Assembly (NCBI GenBank): GCA_038232655.1 | Contig: JBBSNM010000059.1 | Span: forward strand, 1-17,080 | Direction: 5' to 3' | Length of the DNA: 17,080 bases | Source of the DNA: JACCVL01 sp038232655 | Lineage (GTDB): Bacteria > Actinomycetota > Actinomycetes > Propionibacteriales > Nocardioidaceae | Shown here: positions 1 to 6,374 of the stretch, piece by piece | Position numbering within the stretch: the stretch's first letter is position 1 | How the letters are laid out: every line of letters begins with the position of its first letter | Position numbers and translations under genes: made by a program | The notes under the pieces: model-generated | Database searches by the model: none | What the model was told of the DNA's origin: nothing | The model's input: only the letters and a program-made list of their open reading frames with translations

Positions 1-2290
1 CGCGGGTGATCTCCTCCGGCCCCAGCTTGGTGTCGCGGGCGTCGACCTCGTGCTCCTCGATGTGGATCGAGGTGAGCACGTCTTCTTGCACCAGTCGCTG
101 GGACAAGATGATGGCGTCCTCGTAGTTGTGCCCCTGCCACGGCATGAACGCAACCAGCAGGTTGGTGCCGAGCGCCATCTCGCCCTCGTCGGTGCACGGG
201 CCGTCGGCGATGGGCTGGCCCTGCTCGATCCGGTCACCCTCGGTGACCAGCGGCCGCTGGTTGATGCAGGTGCCCTGGTTCGAGCGACGGAACTTGGCCA
301 GCCGGTAGGACCGGACGACGCCGTCATCTTGCAGCACGTCGACCAGGTCGGCGCTGACCTGCCGGACCACGCCGGCCTGCTCGGCGACCACCACGTCGCC
401 GGCGTCGACCGCGGCCCGGAACTCCATCCCGGTGCCGACCAGCGGGGCGTCCGACTTGAGCAGCGGCACCGCCTGGCGCTGCATGTTCGAGCCCATCAGC
501 GCCCGGTTGGCGTCGTCGTGCTCGAGGAACGGGATCAACGCGGTCGCGACCGACACCATCTGCCGGGGCGACACGTCCATGTAGTCGACCTCGCCGCCGG
601 GGATCAGAGCGACTTCGCCGTCACGCTGACGGACGAGCACTCGGTCCTCGACGAACGTTCCGTCGTCGGCGATGATCGCGTTCGCCTGAGCGATGACGAA
701 CCGGTCCTCCTCGGTGGCGGTGAGGTGGTGCACCTCGGTGGTCACCTGACCGTCGACGACCTTGCGGTACGGCGTCTCGACGAAACCGAACGGGTTGATG
801 CGGCCGTACGTCGACAGCGACCCGATCAGGCCGATGTTGGGGCCCTCTGGGGTCTCGATCGGGCACATCCGGCCGTAGTGCGAGGGGTGCACGTCGCGCA
901 CCTCGTAGCCCGCACGCTCGCGGGACAGACCACCGGGGCCGAGCGCCGAGAGCCGGCGCTTGTGGGTGAGGCCCGCGATCGGGTTGGTCTGGTCCATGAA
1001 CTGGCTCAGCTGGGAGGTGCCGAAGAACTCCTTCAGCGCCGCCACCACCGGCCGGATGTTGATCAGGGTCTGCGGCGTGATCGCCTCGACGTCTTGGGTC
1101 GTCATCCGCTCGCGGACCACCCGCTCCATGCGGGCCAGCCCGGTGCGCAGCTGGTTCTGGATCAGCTCACCCACCGTACGCATGCGCCGGTTGCCGAAGT
1201 GGTCGATGTCGTCAGCCTCGACGACGACATCGCCGAGCGGGCCGGGCAACTGTGAGCCGCCGTCGTGCAGCGCCACGATGTAGCGGATGGCGGCGACGAT
1301 GTCGTCGATGGTCAGCGTCTGCTGGTCGAACGCGGCGTCGAGGCCGAGCTTGGCGTTGATCTTGTGCCGGCCGACCTTGGCCAGGTCGTAGCGCTTGGGG
1401 TTGAAGTAGTAGTTGTCCAGCAGCGTCTGCGCCGCCTCCCGAGTGGGGGGCTCGCCGGGGCGCAGCTTGCGGTAGATGTCGAGCAGCGCGTCGTCCTGGC
1501 CGGCGGTGTGGTCCTTCTCCAGCGTCTGGCGCACCGACTCGTACTGGCCGAACTCCTCCAGGATCTGCGCCTCGCTCCAGCCGAGCGCCTTCAGCAGCAC
1601 GGTGACGTTCTGCTTGCGCTTGCGGTCCAGCCGCACGCCCACCATGTCGCGCTTGTCGATCTCGAGCTCGAGCCAGGCGCCACGCGACGGGATGACCTTG
1701 GCGGTGTAGACGTCCTTGTCGCTGGCCTTGTCGACCGAGCGCTCGAAGTAGACACCGGGCGAGCGCACCAGCTGGGACACGACGACCCGCTCGGTGCCGT
1801 TGATGATGAACGTGCCCTTGTCGGACATCAGCGGGAAGTCGCCCATGAACACGGTCTGGCTCTTGATCTCGCCGGTCTCGTTGTTCATGAACTCCGCGGT
1901 GACGAACAGCGGAGCGGCGTAGGTGAAGTCCTTCTCCTTGCACTCGTCGACGGAGTACTTGGGCGGCTCGAAGCGCGGCTCGGCGAACGACAACGACATC
2001 GTGCCGGAGAAGTCCTCGATCGGCGAGATCTCCTCGAAGATCTCGGTCAGACCCGACTTGGTCGACACCGGACGGTCGGCGTCGAGGTCGGCCTGGACGC
2101 GGGCTCGCCAGTCCTCGTCACCGACGAGCCAGGAGAAACTGCGGGTCTGCAGGTCCAGCAGGCGCGGGACCTCGCGGGCTTCGGCGATCTTGGCGAACGA
2201 CACCCGGCGCGGTACGCCGGCGGCGGCTGGGGTGGTGGGGCTGGCAATGCGGGGGGCGGAGGTGCGGGGGGCAGTGCGCGAGGCGGCCAA
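1..2290 (-). CDS. rpoB: RNA polymerase beta subunit, 5' part (cut by window edge)
   Basis: Catalytic beta subunit of DNA-dependent RNA polymerase. About 763 codons are present and the C-terminal third lies beyond base 1. The frame is open throughout. It holds the beta-subunit signatures FFGTSQLSQFMDQ, GLTHKRRLSALGPGGL and PSHYGRMCPIETPEGPNIGL, and the N-terminal RVSFAKI block. The start is taken as TTG at 2288-2290 (LAASRTAPRTS), because GGAAGGA lies at 2297-2303 and the mycobacterial gene also starts with TTG; no better ATG or GTG precedes it. The rifampicin-resistance region covers roughly 926-1032. The classical positions equivalent to E. coli D516, H526 and S531 are wild type, but the core reads DQTNPIAGLTH instead of the common DQNNPLSGLTH. 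The gene probably has its own promoter (2422-2450) as well as read-through from rplL. Confidence 0.98.
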   Translation of the reverse strand, partial: MAASRTAPRTSAPRIASPTTPAAAGVPRRVSFAKIAEAREVPRLLDLQTRSFSWLVGDEDWRARVQADLDADRPVSTKSGLTEIFEEISPIEDFSGTMSLSFAEPRFEPPKYSVDECKEKDFTYAAPLFVTAEFMNNETGEIKSQTVFMGDFPLMSDKGTFIINGTERVVVSQLVRSPGVYFERSVDKASDKDVYTAKVIPSRGAWLELEIDKRDMVGVRLDRKRKQNVTVLLKALGWSEAQILEEFGQYESVRQTLEKDHTAGQDDALLDIYRKLRPGEPPTREAAQTLLDNYYFNPKRYDLAKVGRHKINAKLGLDAAFDQQTLTIDDIVAAIRYIVALHDGGSQLPGPLGDVVVEADDIDHFGNRRMRTVGELIQNQLRTGLARMERVVRERMTTQDVEAITPQTLINIRPVVAALKEFFGTSQLSQFMDQTNPIAGLTHKRRLSALGPGGLSRERAGYEVRDVHPSHYGRMCPIETPEGPNIGLIGSLSTYGRINPFGFVETPYRKVVDGQVTTEVHHLTATEEDRFVIAQANAIIADDGTFVEDRVLVRQRDGEVALIPGGEVDYMDVSPRQMVSVATALIPFLEHDDANRALMGSNMQRQAVPLLKSDAPLVGTGMEFRAAVDAGDVVVAEQAGVVRQVSADLVDVLQDDGVVRSYRLAKFRRSNQGTCINQRPLVTEGDRIEQGQPIADGPCTDEGEMALGTNLLVAFMPWQGHNYEDAIILSQRLVQEDVLTSIHIEEHEVDARDTKLGPEEITR

Positions 2291-2344
2291 GAGGGGTCCT
2301 TCCGAGTGCTCGCGGAGTCGGCACGATCCGGGTCGGGGCATCGA

Positions 2345-2391
2345 CCCGGACGCCGCCTCCGGGCACCTCGAAGAACCCCCGTCAAGGGGGT
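2345..2391 (-). promoter_or_regulatory. rpoB leader hairpins, attenuator-like
   Basis: Two adjacent stem-loops lie in the predicted rpoB 5' leader. The first transcribed one (2391-2375) pairs ACCCCC with GGGGGT around a 5-nt loop and is followed by TTCTTC, which looks like a weak intrinsic terminator. The second (2363-2345) pairs CCCGGA with TCCGGG around a 7-nt loop. Both are seen directly; an attenuation role is inference. Confidence 0.4.
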
Positions 2392-2421
2392 GGGGCAACA
2401 AGGAGGGCAGCGCAACTGCCC

Positions 2422-2450
2422 AGTATAGCCGCTCAGCACAGCGCTGTCGA
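2422..2450 (-). promoter_or_regulatory. Predicted rpoB promoter (sigma-70/SigA type)
   Basis: On the minus strand TCGACA (2450-2445) is separated by 17 nt from TATACT (2427-2422). These match the -35 consensus TTGACA at 5 of 6 positions and the -10 consensus TATAAT at 5 of 6. Transcription would begin near 2415 and give a leader of about 125 nt before the TTG start of rpoB. Independent rpoB promoters inside the rplJL-rpoBC cluster are known in actinobacteria. Confidence 0.65.
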
Positions 2451-2563
2451 CCCGAGGGTAGGTGGCACCTCAGGCCTGCGCCAATGAGGATGGCCTGTCT
2501 GTGCGGAGACGTCAAGCACCCCCACCGCGCGGACGGCGCCGGTTGTGCAGGGTCTGGACGCAC

Positions 2564-2620
2564 CACTCGGTTCCTCCCGCACCCAGACAGGCGTGCAACT
2601 GGTGCGGAGGGAACCGAGTG
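2564..2620 (-). terminator. Long stem-loop between rplL and rpoB
   Basis: The arms at 2564-2583 and 2601-2620 form a 20-bp stem with one C-A mismatch and one G-U wobble (in the plus-strand RNA) around a 17-nt loop. The arm ends read CACTCGG and CCGAGTG. There is no U tract. It lies 50 nt after the rplL stop in transcription order, so it may set the ratio of ribosomal protein to polymerase mRNA by partial termination, or be an RNase processing site as in the E. coli rplL-rpoB spacer. A small CCGCT/AGCGG hairpin sits beside it at 2623-2635. Confidence 0.6.
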
Positions 2621-2647
2621 AGCCGCTCGCAGCGGCCAGGTGGTGCC

Positions 2648-2668
2648 GGGCTAGCCCTGGGCTAGCCC
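2648..2668 (-). terminator. Perfect hairpin one base after the rplL stop
   Basis: GGGCTAGCC (2648-2656) and GGCTAGCCC (2660-2668) form a perfect 9-bp stem with a 3-nt loop. It starts one base after the rplL TGA. It has no U tract, like many actinobacterial terminators or mRNA-stabilising 3' hairpins. Together with 2564-2620 it makes a double-hairpin spacer. Confidence 0.55.
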
Positions 2669-2669
2669 G

Positions 2670-3062
2670 TCACTTGACCGAGATGCTGGCGCCCGCAGCC
2701 TCGAGAGACTCCTTGGCCTTGTCGGCGGCCTCCTTGGTCACGTTCTCCAAGACCGCCTTGGGCGCGGCCTCGACCAGCTCCTTGGCCTCCTTGAGGCCGA
2801 GACTGGTGAGCGAGCGCACCTCCTTGATGACCTGGATCTTCTTGTCGCCGGCGGCCTCGAGGACGACGTTGAACTCGTCCTTCTCCTCCTCGACCTCGGC
2901 CTCACCGGCGCCACCGGCCGCGCCGGGTGGTGCGGCCACGGCGACCGGTGCGGCAGCGGTCACGCCGAAGGTGTCCTCGAACTCCTTGACGAACTCACTG
3001 AGTTCGAGCAGCGTCATCTCCTTGAACGCGTCGAGCAGGTCTGCGGTGTCGATCTTCGCCAT
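2670..3062 (-). CDS. rplL: 50S ribosomal protein L7/L12
   Basis: The stalk protein of the large subunit, which dimerises and recruits translation GTPases. At 130 residues it has normal length. The N-terminal dimerisation helices read MAKIDTADLLDAFKEMTLLE. An Ala/Gly/Glu-rich hinge follows at about residues 35-60. The C-terminal factor-binding domain contains KIQVIKEVRSLTSLGLKEAK and ends in VK. GGAAGGA lies 9 nt before the ATG. It follows rplJ in the same transcript with an 88-nt gap, and is followed by two strong hairpins before rpoB. Confidence 0.98.
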   Translation of the reverse strand: MAKIDTADLLDAFKEMTLLELSEFVKEFEDTFGVTAAAPVAVAAPPGAAGGAGEAEVEEEKDEFNVVLEAAGDKKIQVIKEVRSLTSLGLKEAKELVEAAPKAVLENVTKEAADKAKESLEAAGASISVK

Positions 3063-3150
3063 GGTGGCGATCCTTCCTCTTGGCGGCAGGGCGGGAGACC
3101 GCTGCCGGTCGAACGTGCTGGGTGGGGTGCGGGGTTCGGGTGCTCAGGCG

Positions 3151-3849
3151 TCAGCCGGTTGCAGGCGTCTCGTCGGTAGCGGTCGGGTCGGCAGGCGTCT
3201 CGTCGGTAGCGGTCGGGTCGGCAGGCGTCTCGTCGGTAGCGGTCGGGTCGGCAGGCGTCTCGTCGGCAGCGGTCGGGGCGGCAGGCGTCTCGCCAGCAGC
3301 GGCCTCGCCAACAGGCGCCCCGCCTGGGCGCGCCTCGTCGAAGTTCTGCGTCTGCAGAGCGCCCAGCGCCCGGGCCATCTGTGCGAGCGGCGCGTTGAAC
3401 AGCGACGCGGCGTTCTGCAGGGAGGCCTGCATCGCGCCGGCCATCTTGGCCAGCAGAACCTCGCGGGACTCGAGGTCGGCCATCTGGGAGATCTCCGCGG
3501 GGGTGACTGGACGGCCGTCCAGCACACCGCCCTTGATCACGAGCTCGTGGTTGGCCTTGGCGAAGTCACGCAGGCCCTTGGCTGCCTCGACCGGGTCGCC
3601 GGCGATGAACGCAATGGCCGACGGGCCGCTCAACAGCGAGTCCAGTCCCTCCACACCGGCATCTCGTACCGCGAGCTTGGTCAACGTGTTCTTCACCACG
3701 GCGTAGGTGACGTCCTCGCCGAGCATCCGCCGTAGCTCCCGGAGCTGGGCCACGGTGAGTCCGCGGTACTCGGTCAGCACCGCGCCGTTCGACTGGGAGA
3801 ACTGCTCGCTCAGCTCGGCGACGGCTGCAACCTTGTCGGTTCGCGCCAT
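3151..3849 (-). CDS. rplJ: 50S ribosomal protein L10 with repetitive acidic C-terminal tail
   Basis: L10 anchors the L7/L12 dimers to 23S rRNA and represses its own mRNA. Residues 1-175 match the family (MARTDKVAAVAELSEQF; LTEYRGLTVAQLRELR; VVKNTLTKLA; the LESREVLLAKMAGAM region for L12 binding). The start is the ATG at 3847-3849 with GGAAGGA 6 nt upstream; an upstream in-frame ATG at 3952-3954 would run through the leader and is rejected. The protein has 232 residues, against roughly 165-180 for typical L10. The extra ~50 residues are a Pro/Thr/Ala/Asp/Glu tail with the 10-residue unit ETPADPTATD repeated. The tail is in frame, without a frameshift, and ends in a clean TGA. Confidence 0.97.
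   Translation of the reverse strand: MARTDKVAAVAELSEQFSQSNGAVLTEYRGLTVAQLRELRRMLGEDVTYAVVKNTLTKLAVRDAGVEGLDSLLSGPSAIAFIAGDPVEAAKGLRDFAKANHELVIKGGVLDGRPVTPAEISQMADLESREVLLAKMAGAMQASLQNAASLFNAPLAQMARALGALQTQNFDEARPGGAPVGEAAAGETPAAPTAADETPADPTATDETPADPTATDETPADPTATDETPATG
3161..3300 (-). repeat. 30-bp tandem repeat inside rplJ
   Basis: Copies at 3161-3190, 3191-3220 and 3221-3250 are identical. The copy at 3251-3280 differs at two bases. A diverged partial copy follows from 3281. On the plus strand the unit begins GCAGGCGTCT and ends GGTCGGGTCG. The period is ten codons, so copy-number changes would keep the frame. Exact identity of three units points to recent expansion by slippage or unequal crossing-over. 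Confidence 0.95.
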
Positions 3850-3933
3850 GGCGTTCCTTCCTCGAGGCGACCGCGCGGCTGCGCGGCTGGCAGGTGCCCA
3901 CGGCCGGCCGGATCGAGACCCCAAACATGACAG

Positions 3934-3961
3934 ACGCCCCGGCGCAGGGGGCACGGGGCGT
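3934..3961 (-). terminator. Attenuator-like hairpin in the rplJ leader
   Basis: ACGCCCCG (3934-3941) and CGGGGCGT (3954-3961) form a perfect 8-bp stem with a 12-nt loop. On the minus strand it is followed by a moderately T-rich stretch (CTGTCATGTTTGG). It lies between the L10-binding leader and the rplJ start, where an attenuator that sets rplJL expression would be expected. The attenuation role is inferred. Confidence 0.5.
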
Positions 3962-4074
3962 GGCCGCGCAGGCGCGGCTGGCTCGTTCCACCTGCGCTGG
4001 TCGTCCGCTGTCGCGGAGCCTTCGGTCGCGGCACTCTCGTACGAGCGTGCCCCGGCAACCGGCGGTCTTCGGCA
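3962..4074 (-). ncRNA. L10 leader, autoregulatory 5' UTR of rplJL
   Basis: The transcript from about 4074 begins GCCGAAGACCGCCGGTTGCC and later contains GCGCAGGTGGA (about 3999-3989). Both resemble the conserved parts of the bacterial L10-leader RNA, bound by the L10(L12)4 complex to repress rplJ and rplL. It lies directly downstream of a promoter candidate and upstream of an attenuator hairpin. The recognition is by eye; a covariance-model search was not possible. Confidence 0.65.
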
Positions 4075-4079
4075 CGAGC

Positions 4080-4109
4080 AGCGTACGGCACCGCCGCCGG
4101 GCGCACCAA
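4080..4109 (-). promoter_or_regulatory. Predicted promoter for rplJ-rplL
   Basis: On the minus strand TTGGTG (4109-4104), an 18-nt spacer and TACGCT (4085-4080) form a moderate sigma-70-type promoter. The expected start near 4073 coincides with the 5' end of the L10 leader, which supports it. The lipoprotein gene ends just upstream at 4137. Confidence 0.5.
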
Positions 4110-4136
4110 ATCGTCGCCCGGACGCCTGGGCGGCGC

Positions 4137-4991
4137 TCAGGACTGGGCGGTGAAGGGATCCTGCTTGCTGATCTTGGGCTTGGGCGGGGCGGTGATGTCC
4201 ACCGGCTCGCCCCAGTCGGAAAGCGTGAAGGTGACGGCGGCGCCGGCCACCTCGGTGGTCATCTTGCGCAACAGGTCATCCTCGTCGACCCACAGGTCGT
4301 AGGTCAGCGTCTTGGGCAGCTGCTGGACCTGCCCGGGTGGCAGCTGCTGGGACTTCAGCGCCTTGTTGGTGTTCACCGTGAGGCGGTAGTGCGTGGTCTC
4401 CACCCCGCCCACCGGCTCGGTTCCGACGACTTCGAGCTTCTTGATCGCACCCTGCAACGCCCGCACCGAAGCCGAGGTGTCCGTCGACCGGAGCAGCTGG
4501 TCGAACATCTCGGTGCCGGGGCCGCCCTTGGTAAGGTCGACGCGGACGAACTTGTCGCCGGTGGGCTGGCCGAGGTTGAGGTAGAGCACGGCGTCGACCA
4601 GGATCAGTCTGCCATCGACACCCTGCCCGGACAGCGCGACATCGATCGCACTGTCCTTGGCGGACTTGCCGATCTCTTGGCTGCCCTTGATGGTGAACGA
4701 CTGCCCCCCTGCCTCCACCGCAGCGTCGATCGCCACGCTCCCCGCCGCCAGCATCGCGTCGGTGATCGTCGGGACCAGGGTCTGCTGGTCGAGCTCGCCG
4801 CCGTCGCTGCCGCCAGTCGACTCCTCGGTCGGCCCCTCGGTGGGCTCTGCCTCGGTTGCGGTCGCCTCTGCGGAGGCCTGGCCGCCGTCGTCAGAGCCTG
4901 CACCGGATTCGCCGCCGCACCCTGCGGCTACCAGCAGCGCGGCGAGAACACCAGCGGCCATGCCGCGACGGCGTAGCGATCGAGTCCTCAT
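4137..4991 (-). CDS. Predicted lipoprotein, LppX/LprG-like
   Basis: A 284-residue exported lipoprotein. The signal peptide has an Arg-rich n-region (MRTRSLRRRG), a hydrophobic core (VLAALLVAAG) and a lipobox ending at Cys25. A Gly/Ser/Glu/Thr-rich low-complexity linker follows to about residue 68. The rest resembles the LppX/LprAFG fold, a half-barrel that binds lipid (STVDVALSGQ-like strand SAIDVALSGQGVDGRL, then KFVRVDLTKGG and a terminal VTFTLSDWGEPVDI). That family moves or holds lipids at the cell surface; the ligand here is unknown. GGGGGA lies upstream of the ATG at 4991. A lipoprotein at this place between rplA and rplJ is also found in streptomycetes. Confidence 0.85.
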   Translation of the reverse strand: MRTRSLRRRGMAAGVLAALLVAAGCGGESGAGSDDGGQASAEATATEAEPTEGPTEESTGGSDGGELDQQTLVPTITDAMLAAGSVAIDAAVEAGGQSFTIKGSQEIGKSAKDSAIDVALSGQGVDGRLILVDAVLYLNLGQPTGDKFVRVDLTKGGPGTEMFDQLLRSTDTSASVRALQGAIKKLEVVGTEPVGGVETTHYRLTVNTNKALKSQQLPPGQVQQLPKTLTYDLWVDEDDLLRKMTTEVAGAAVTFTLSDWGEPVDITAPPKPKISKQDPFTAQS

Positions 4992-5027
4992 GCTTCCCCC
5001 AGCGAATTGGCCACCCCGGCCAGTGCG

Positions 5028-5041
5028 GCACGTTGCCGTGC
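5028..5041 (-). terminator. Small GNRA hairpin after rplA
   Basis: On the minus strand GCACG and CGTGC pair around a GCAA tetraloop, 34 nt after the rplA stop. A second 5-bp stem (TGGCC/GGCCA) follows at about 5008-5022. There is no U tract. It could be a weak terminator or a 3'-end stabiliser. Confidence 0.3.
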
Positions 5042-5075
5042 TAGGGCGAAGGGTACGCGAGGAGGGCGGGCCGGG

Positions 5076-5789
5076 TCACTCGTCGTCGGCGCTGGCAACA
5101 CTCCTGGTGCGGCTGGGGTCGACTGGGACGCCCGGCCCCATGGTCGTGGACACCGTGATCCGCTTCAGGTAGCGCCCCTTGGAGCTGGCCGGCTTAAGGC
5201 GCAGCACCTCCTCGAGAGCGGCTGCGTAGTTCTCGGCGAGCTGCTGCTCGCTGAACGACGACTTGCCGATGATGAAGTGCAGGTTGGCGTGCCGGTCGAC
5301 GCGGAACTCGATCTTGCCGCCCTTGATGTCACCCACGGCCTTGGCGACGTCGGGGGTGACCGAACCGGTCTTGGGGTTGGGCATCAGGCCACGCGGGCCG
5401 AGCACCCGGCCCAGCCGGCCGACCTTGCCCATCATGTCCGGCGTGGCGACGACGGCGTCGAAGTCGAGCCAGCCGCCGGAAACCTTCTCGATCATGTCGT
5501 CGGCGCCGACGTGGTCGGCGCCCGCGGCGCGGGCGGCCTCGGCCCGGTCGGCGGTGGCGAAGACCAGCACCCGCGCGGTCTTGCCGGTGCCGTGCGGGAG
5601 GTTGACGGTGCCGCGGACCATCTGGTCGGCCTTGCGCGGGTCGACACCCAGCCGCATGGCGACATCGACGGTGGAGTCGAACCGGGTGGTGGCCGTCAGC
5701 TTGGCCAGGCTCACGGCGCGGTGCGGGGAGTACAGGGCGGACTTGTCCACCTTGGCAGCCGCCGCGGCGTACTTCTTGCTGTGCTGCAT
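5076..5789 (-). CDS. rplA: 50S ribosomal protein L1
   Basis: L1 forms the mobile stalk that releases E-site tRNA. It has 237 residues, normal for the family. Signatures are MQHSKKYAAAAAKVDK, TTRFDSTVDVAMRLGVDPRK, the GTGKTARVLVFA strand, and the family motif around LGRVLGPRGLMPNPKTGSVT. The ATG at 5789 has GAAAGGA upstream, and this sequence sits in a hairpin loop (5792-5808). rplA follows rplK by 108 nt in one transcript. The C-terminus ends in an acidic SADDE. Confidence 0.98.
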   Translation of the reverse strand: MQHSKKYAAAAAKVDKSALYSPHRAVSLAKLTATTRFDSTVDVAMRLGVDPRKADQMVRGTVNLPHGTGKTARVLVFATADRAEAARAAGADHVGADDMIEKVSGGWLDFDAVVATPDMMGKVGRLGRVLGPRGLMPNPKTGSVTPDVAKAVGDIKGGKIEFRVDRHANLHFIIGKSSFSEQQLAENYAAALEEVLRLKPASSKGRYLKRITVSTTMGPGVPVDPSRTRSVASADDE

Positions 5790-5791
5790 GT

Positions 5792-5808
5792 CTGGTTCCT
5801 TTCACCAG
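5792..5808 (-). promoter_or_regulatory. Hairpin with the rplA ribosome binding site in its loop
   Basis: On the minus strand CTGGT and ACCAG form a 5-bp stem closing the 7-nt loop GAAAGGA, the Shine-Dalgarno sequence of rplA. The stem ends 2 nt before the ATG. The structure is seen directly. It could gate L1 translation or be part of an L1-binding operator; that role is inferred. Confidence 0.5.
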
Positions 5809-5897
5809 GTGTGGTCAGCGGGCGCCAGCGGGCCCTGCCACGGGATGCGGGATGTCGGCGGTCTGACGGGGTGGTGCCCAGCCGTCGACGGCGGTGC

Positions 5898-6329
5898 TCA
5901 ACGGTCGACGGTAACGCCCATCGACCGCGCGGTGCCCTCGACGATCTTCATCGCCGAGTTGACGTCGGTCGCGTTGAGGTCGGGCAGCTTGGTGGTGGCG
6001 ATCTCGCGGACCTGGTCGGCGCTGATTCGGCCGACCTTGTCGGTGTGCGGGGTGGCCGACCCCTTGGCGAGCCCGGCGGCCTTCTTGATCAGCTCGGCTG
6101 CCGGCGGCGTCTTGGTGAGGAACGTGAACGAGCGGTCCTCGAAGATCGTGATCTCGACCGGGATCACGTTTCCGCGCATCGACTCCGTCGCGGCGTTGTA
6201 CGCCTTGCAGAACTCCATGATGTTGACACCATGCGGGCCGAGGGCGGTGCCGACGGGCGGGGCCGGGGTTGCCTGGCCCGCCTGCAACTGCACCTTGACG
6301 AGCGCGGCGACCTTCTTCTTGGGGGGCAT
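5898..6329 (-). CDS. rplK: 50S ribosomal protein L11
   Basis: L11 is part of the GTPase-associated centre and of the thiostrepton-binding site. It has 143 residues. It begins MPPKKKVAALVKVQLQAGQA and keeps the proline-rich N-terminal segment (TPAPPVGTALGPHGVNIMEF) against which thiazole antibiotics pack. The C-terminal RNA-binding domain contains KTDxVGxI-like TDKVGRISADQVREIA and AMKIVEGTARSMGV. AGAAGGA lies upstream of the ATG at 6329. It follows nusG by 45 nt. Confidence 0.98.
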   Translation of the reverse strand: MPPKKKVAALVKVQLQAGQATPAPPVGTALGPHGVNIMEFCKAYNAATESMRGNVIPVEITIFEDRSFTFLTKTPPAAELIKKAAGLAKGSATPHTDKVGRISADQVREIATTKLPDLNATDVNSAMKIVEGTARSMGVTVDR

Positions 6330-6374
6330 GCTGGTCCTTCTGATGACTGGGTGACCGGGCCGGTCCGTGCTGGA

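Noticed and set aside
50..2428. Two long plus-strand open frames opposite rpoB
   Set aside because: rpoB on the minus strand is unmistakable, and these frames show no motif.
3161..3300. 30-bp direct repeats considered as a CRISPR array
   Set aside because: The copies are contiguous with no spacers and lie in frame within rplJ.
3850..3954. N-terminal extension of RplJ from an upstream ATG at 3954
   Set aside because: It would cover the ribosome binding site and attenuator hairpin of rplJ; MARTDK at 3849 matches the family start.
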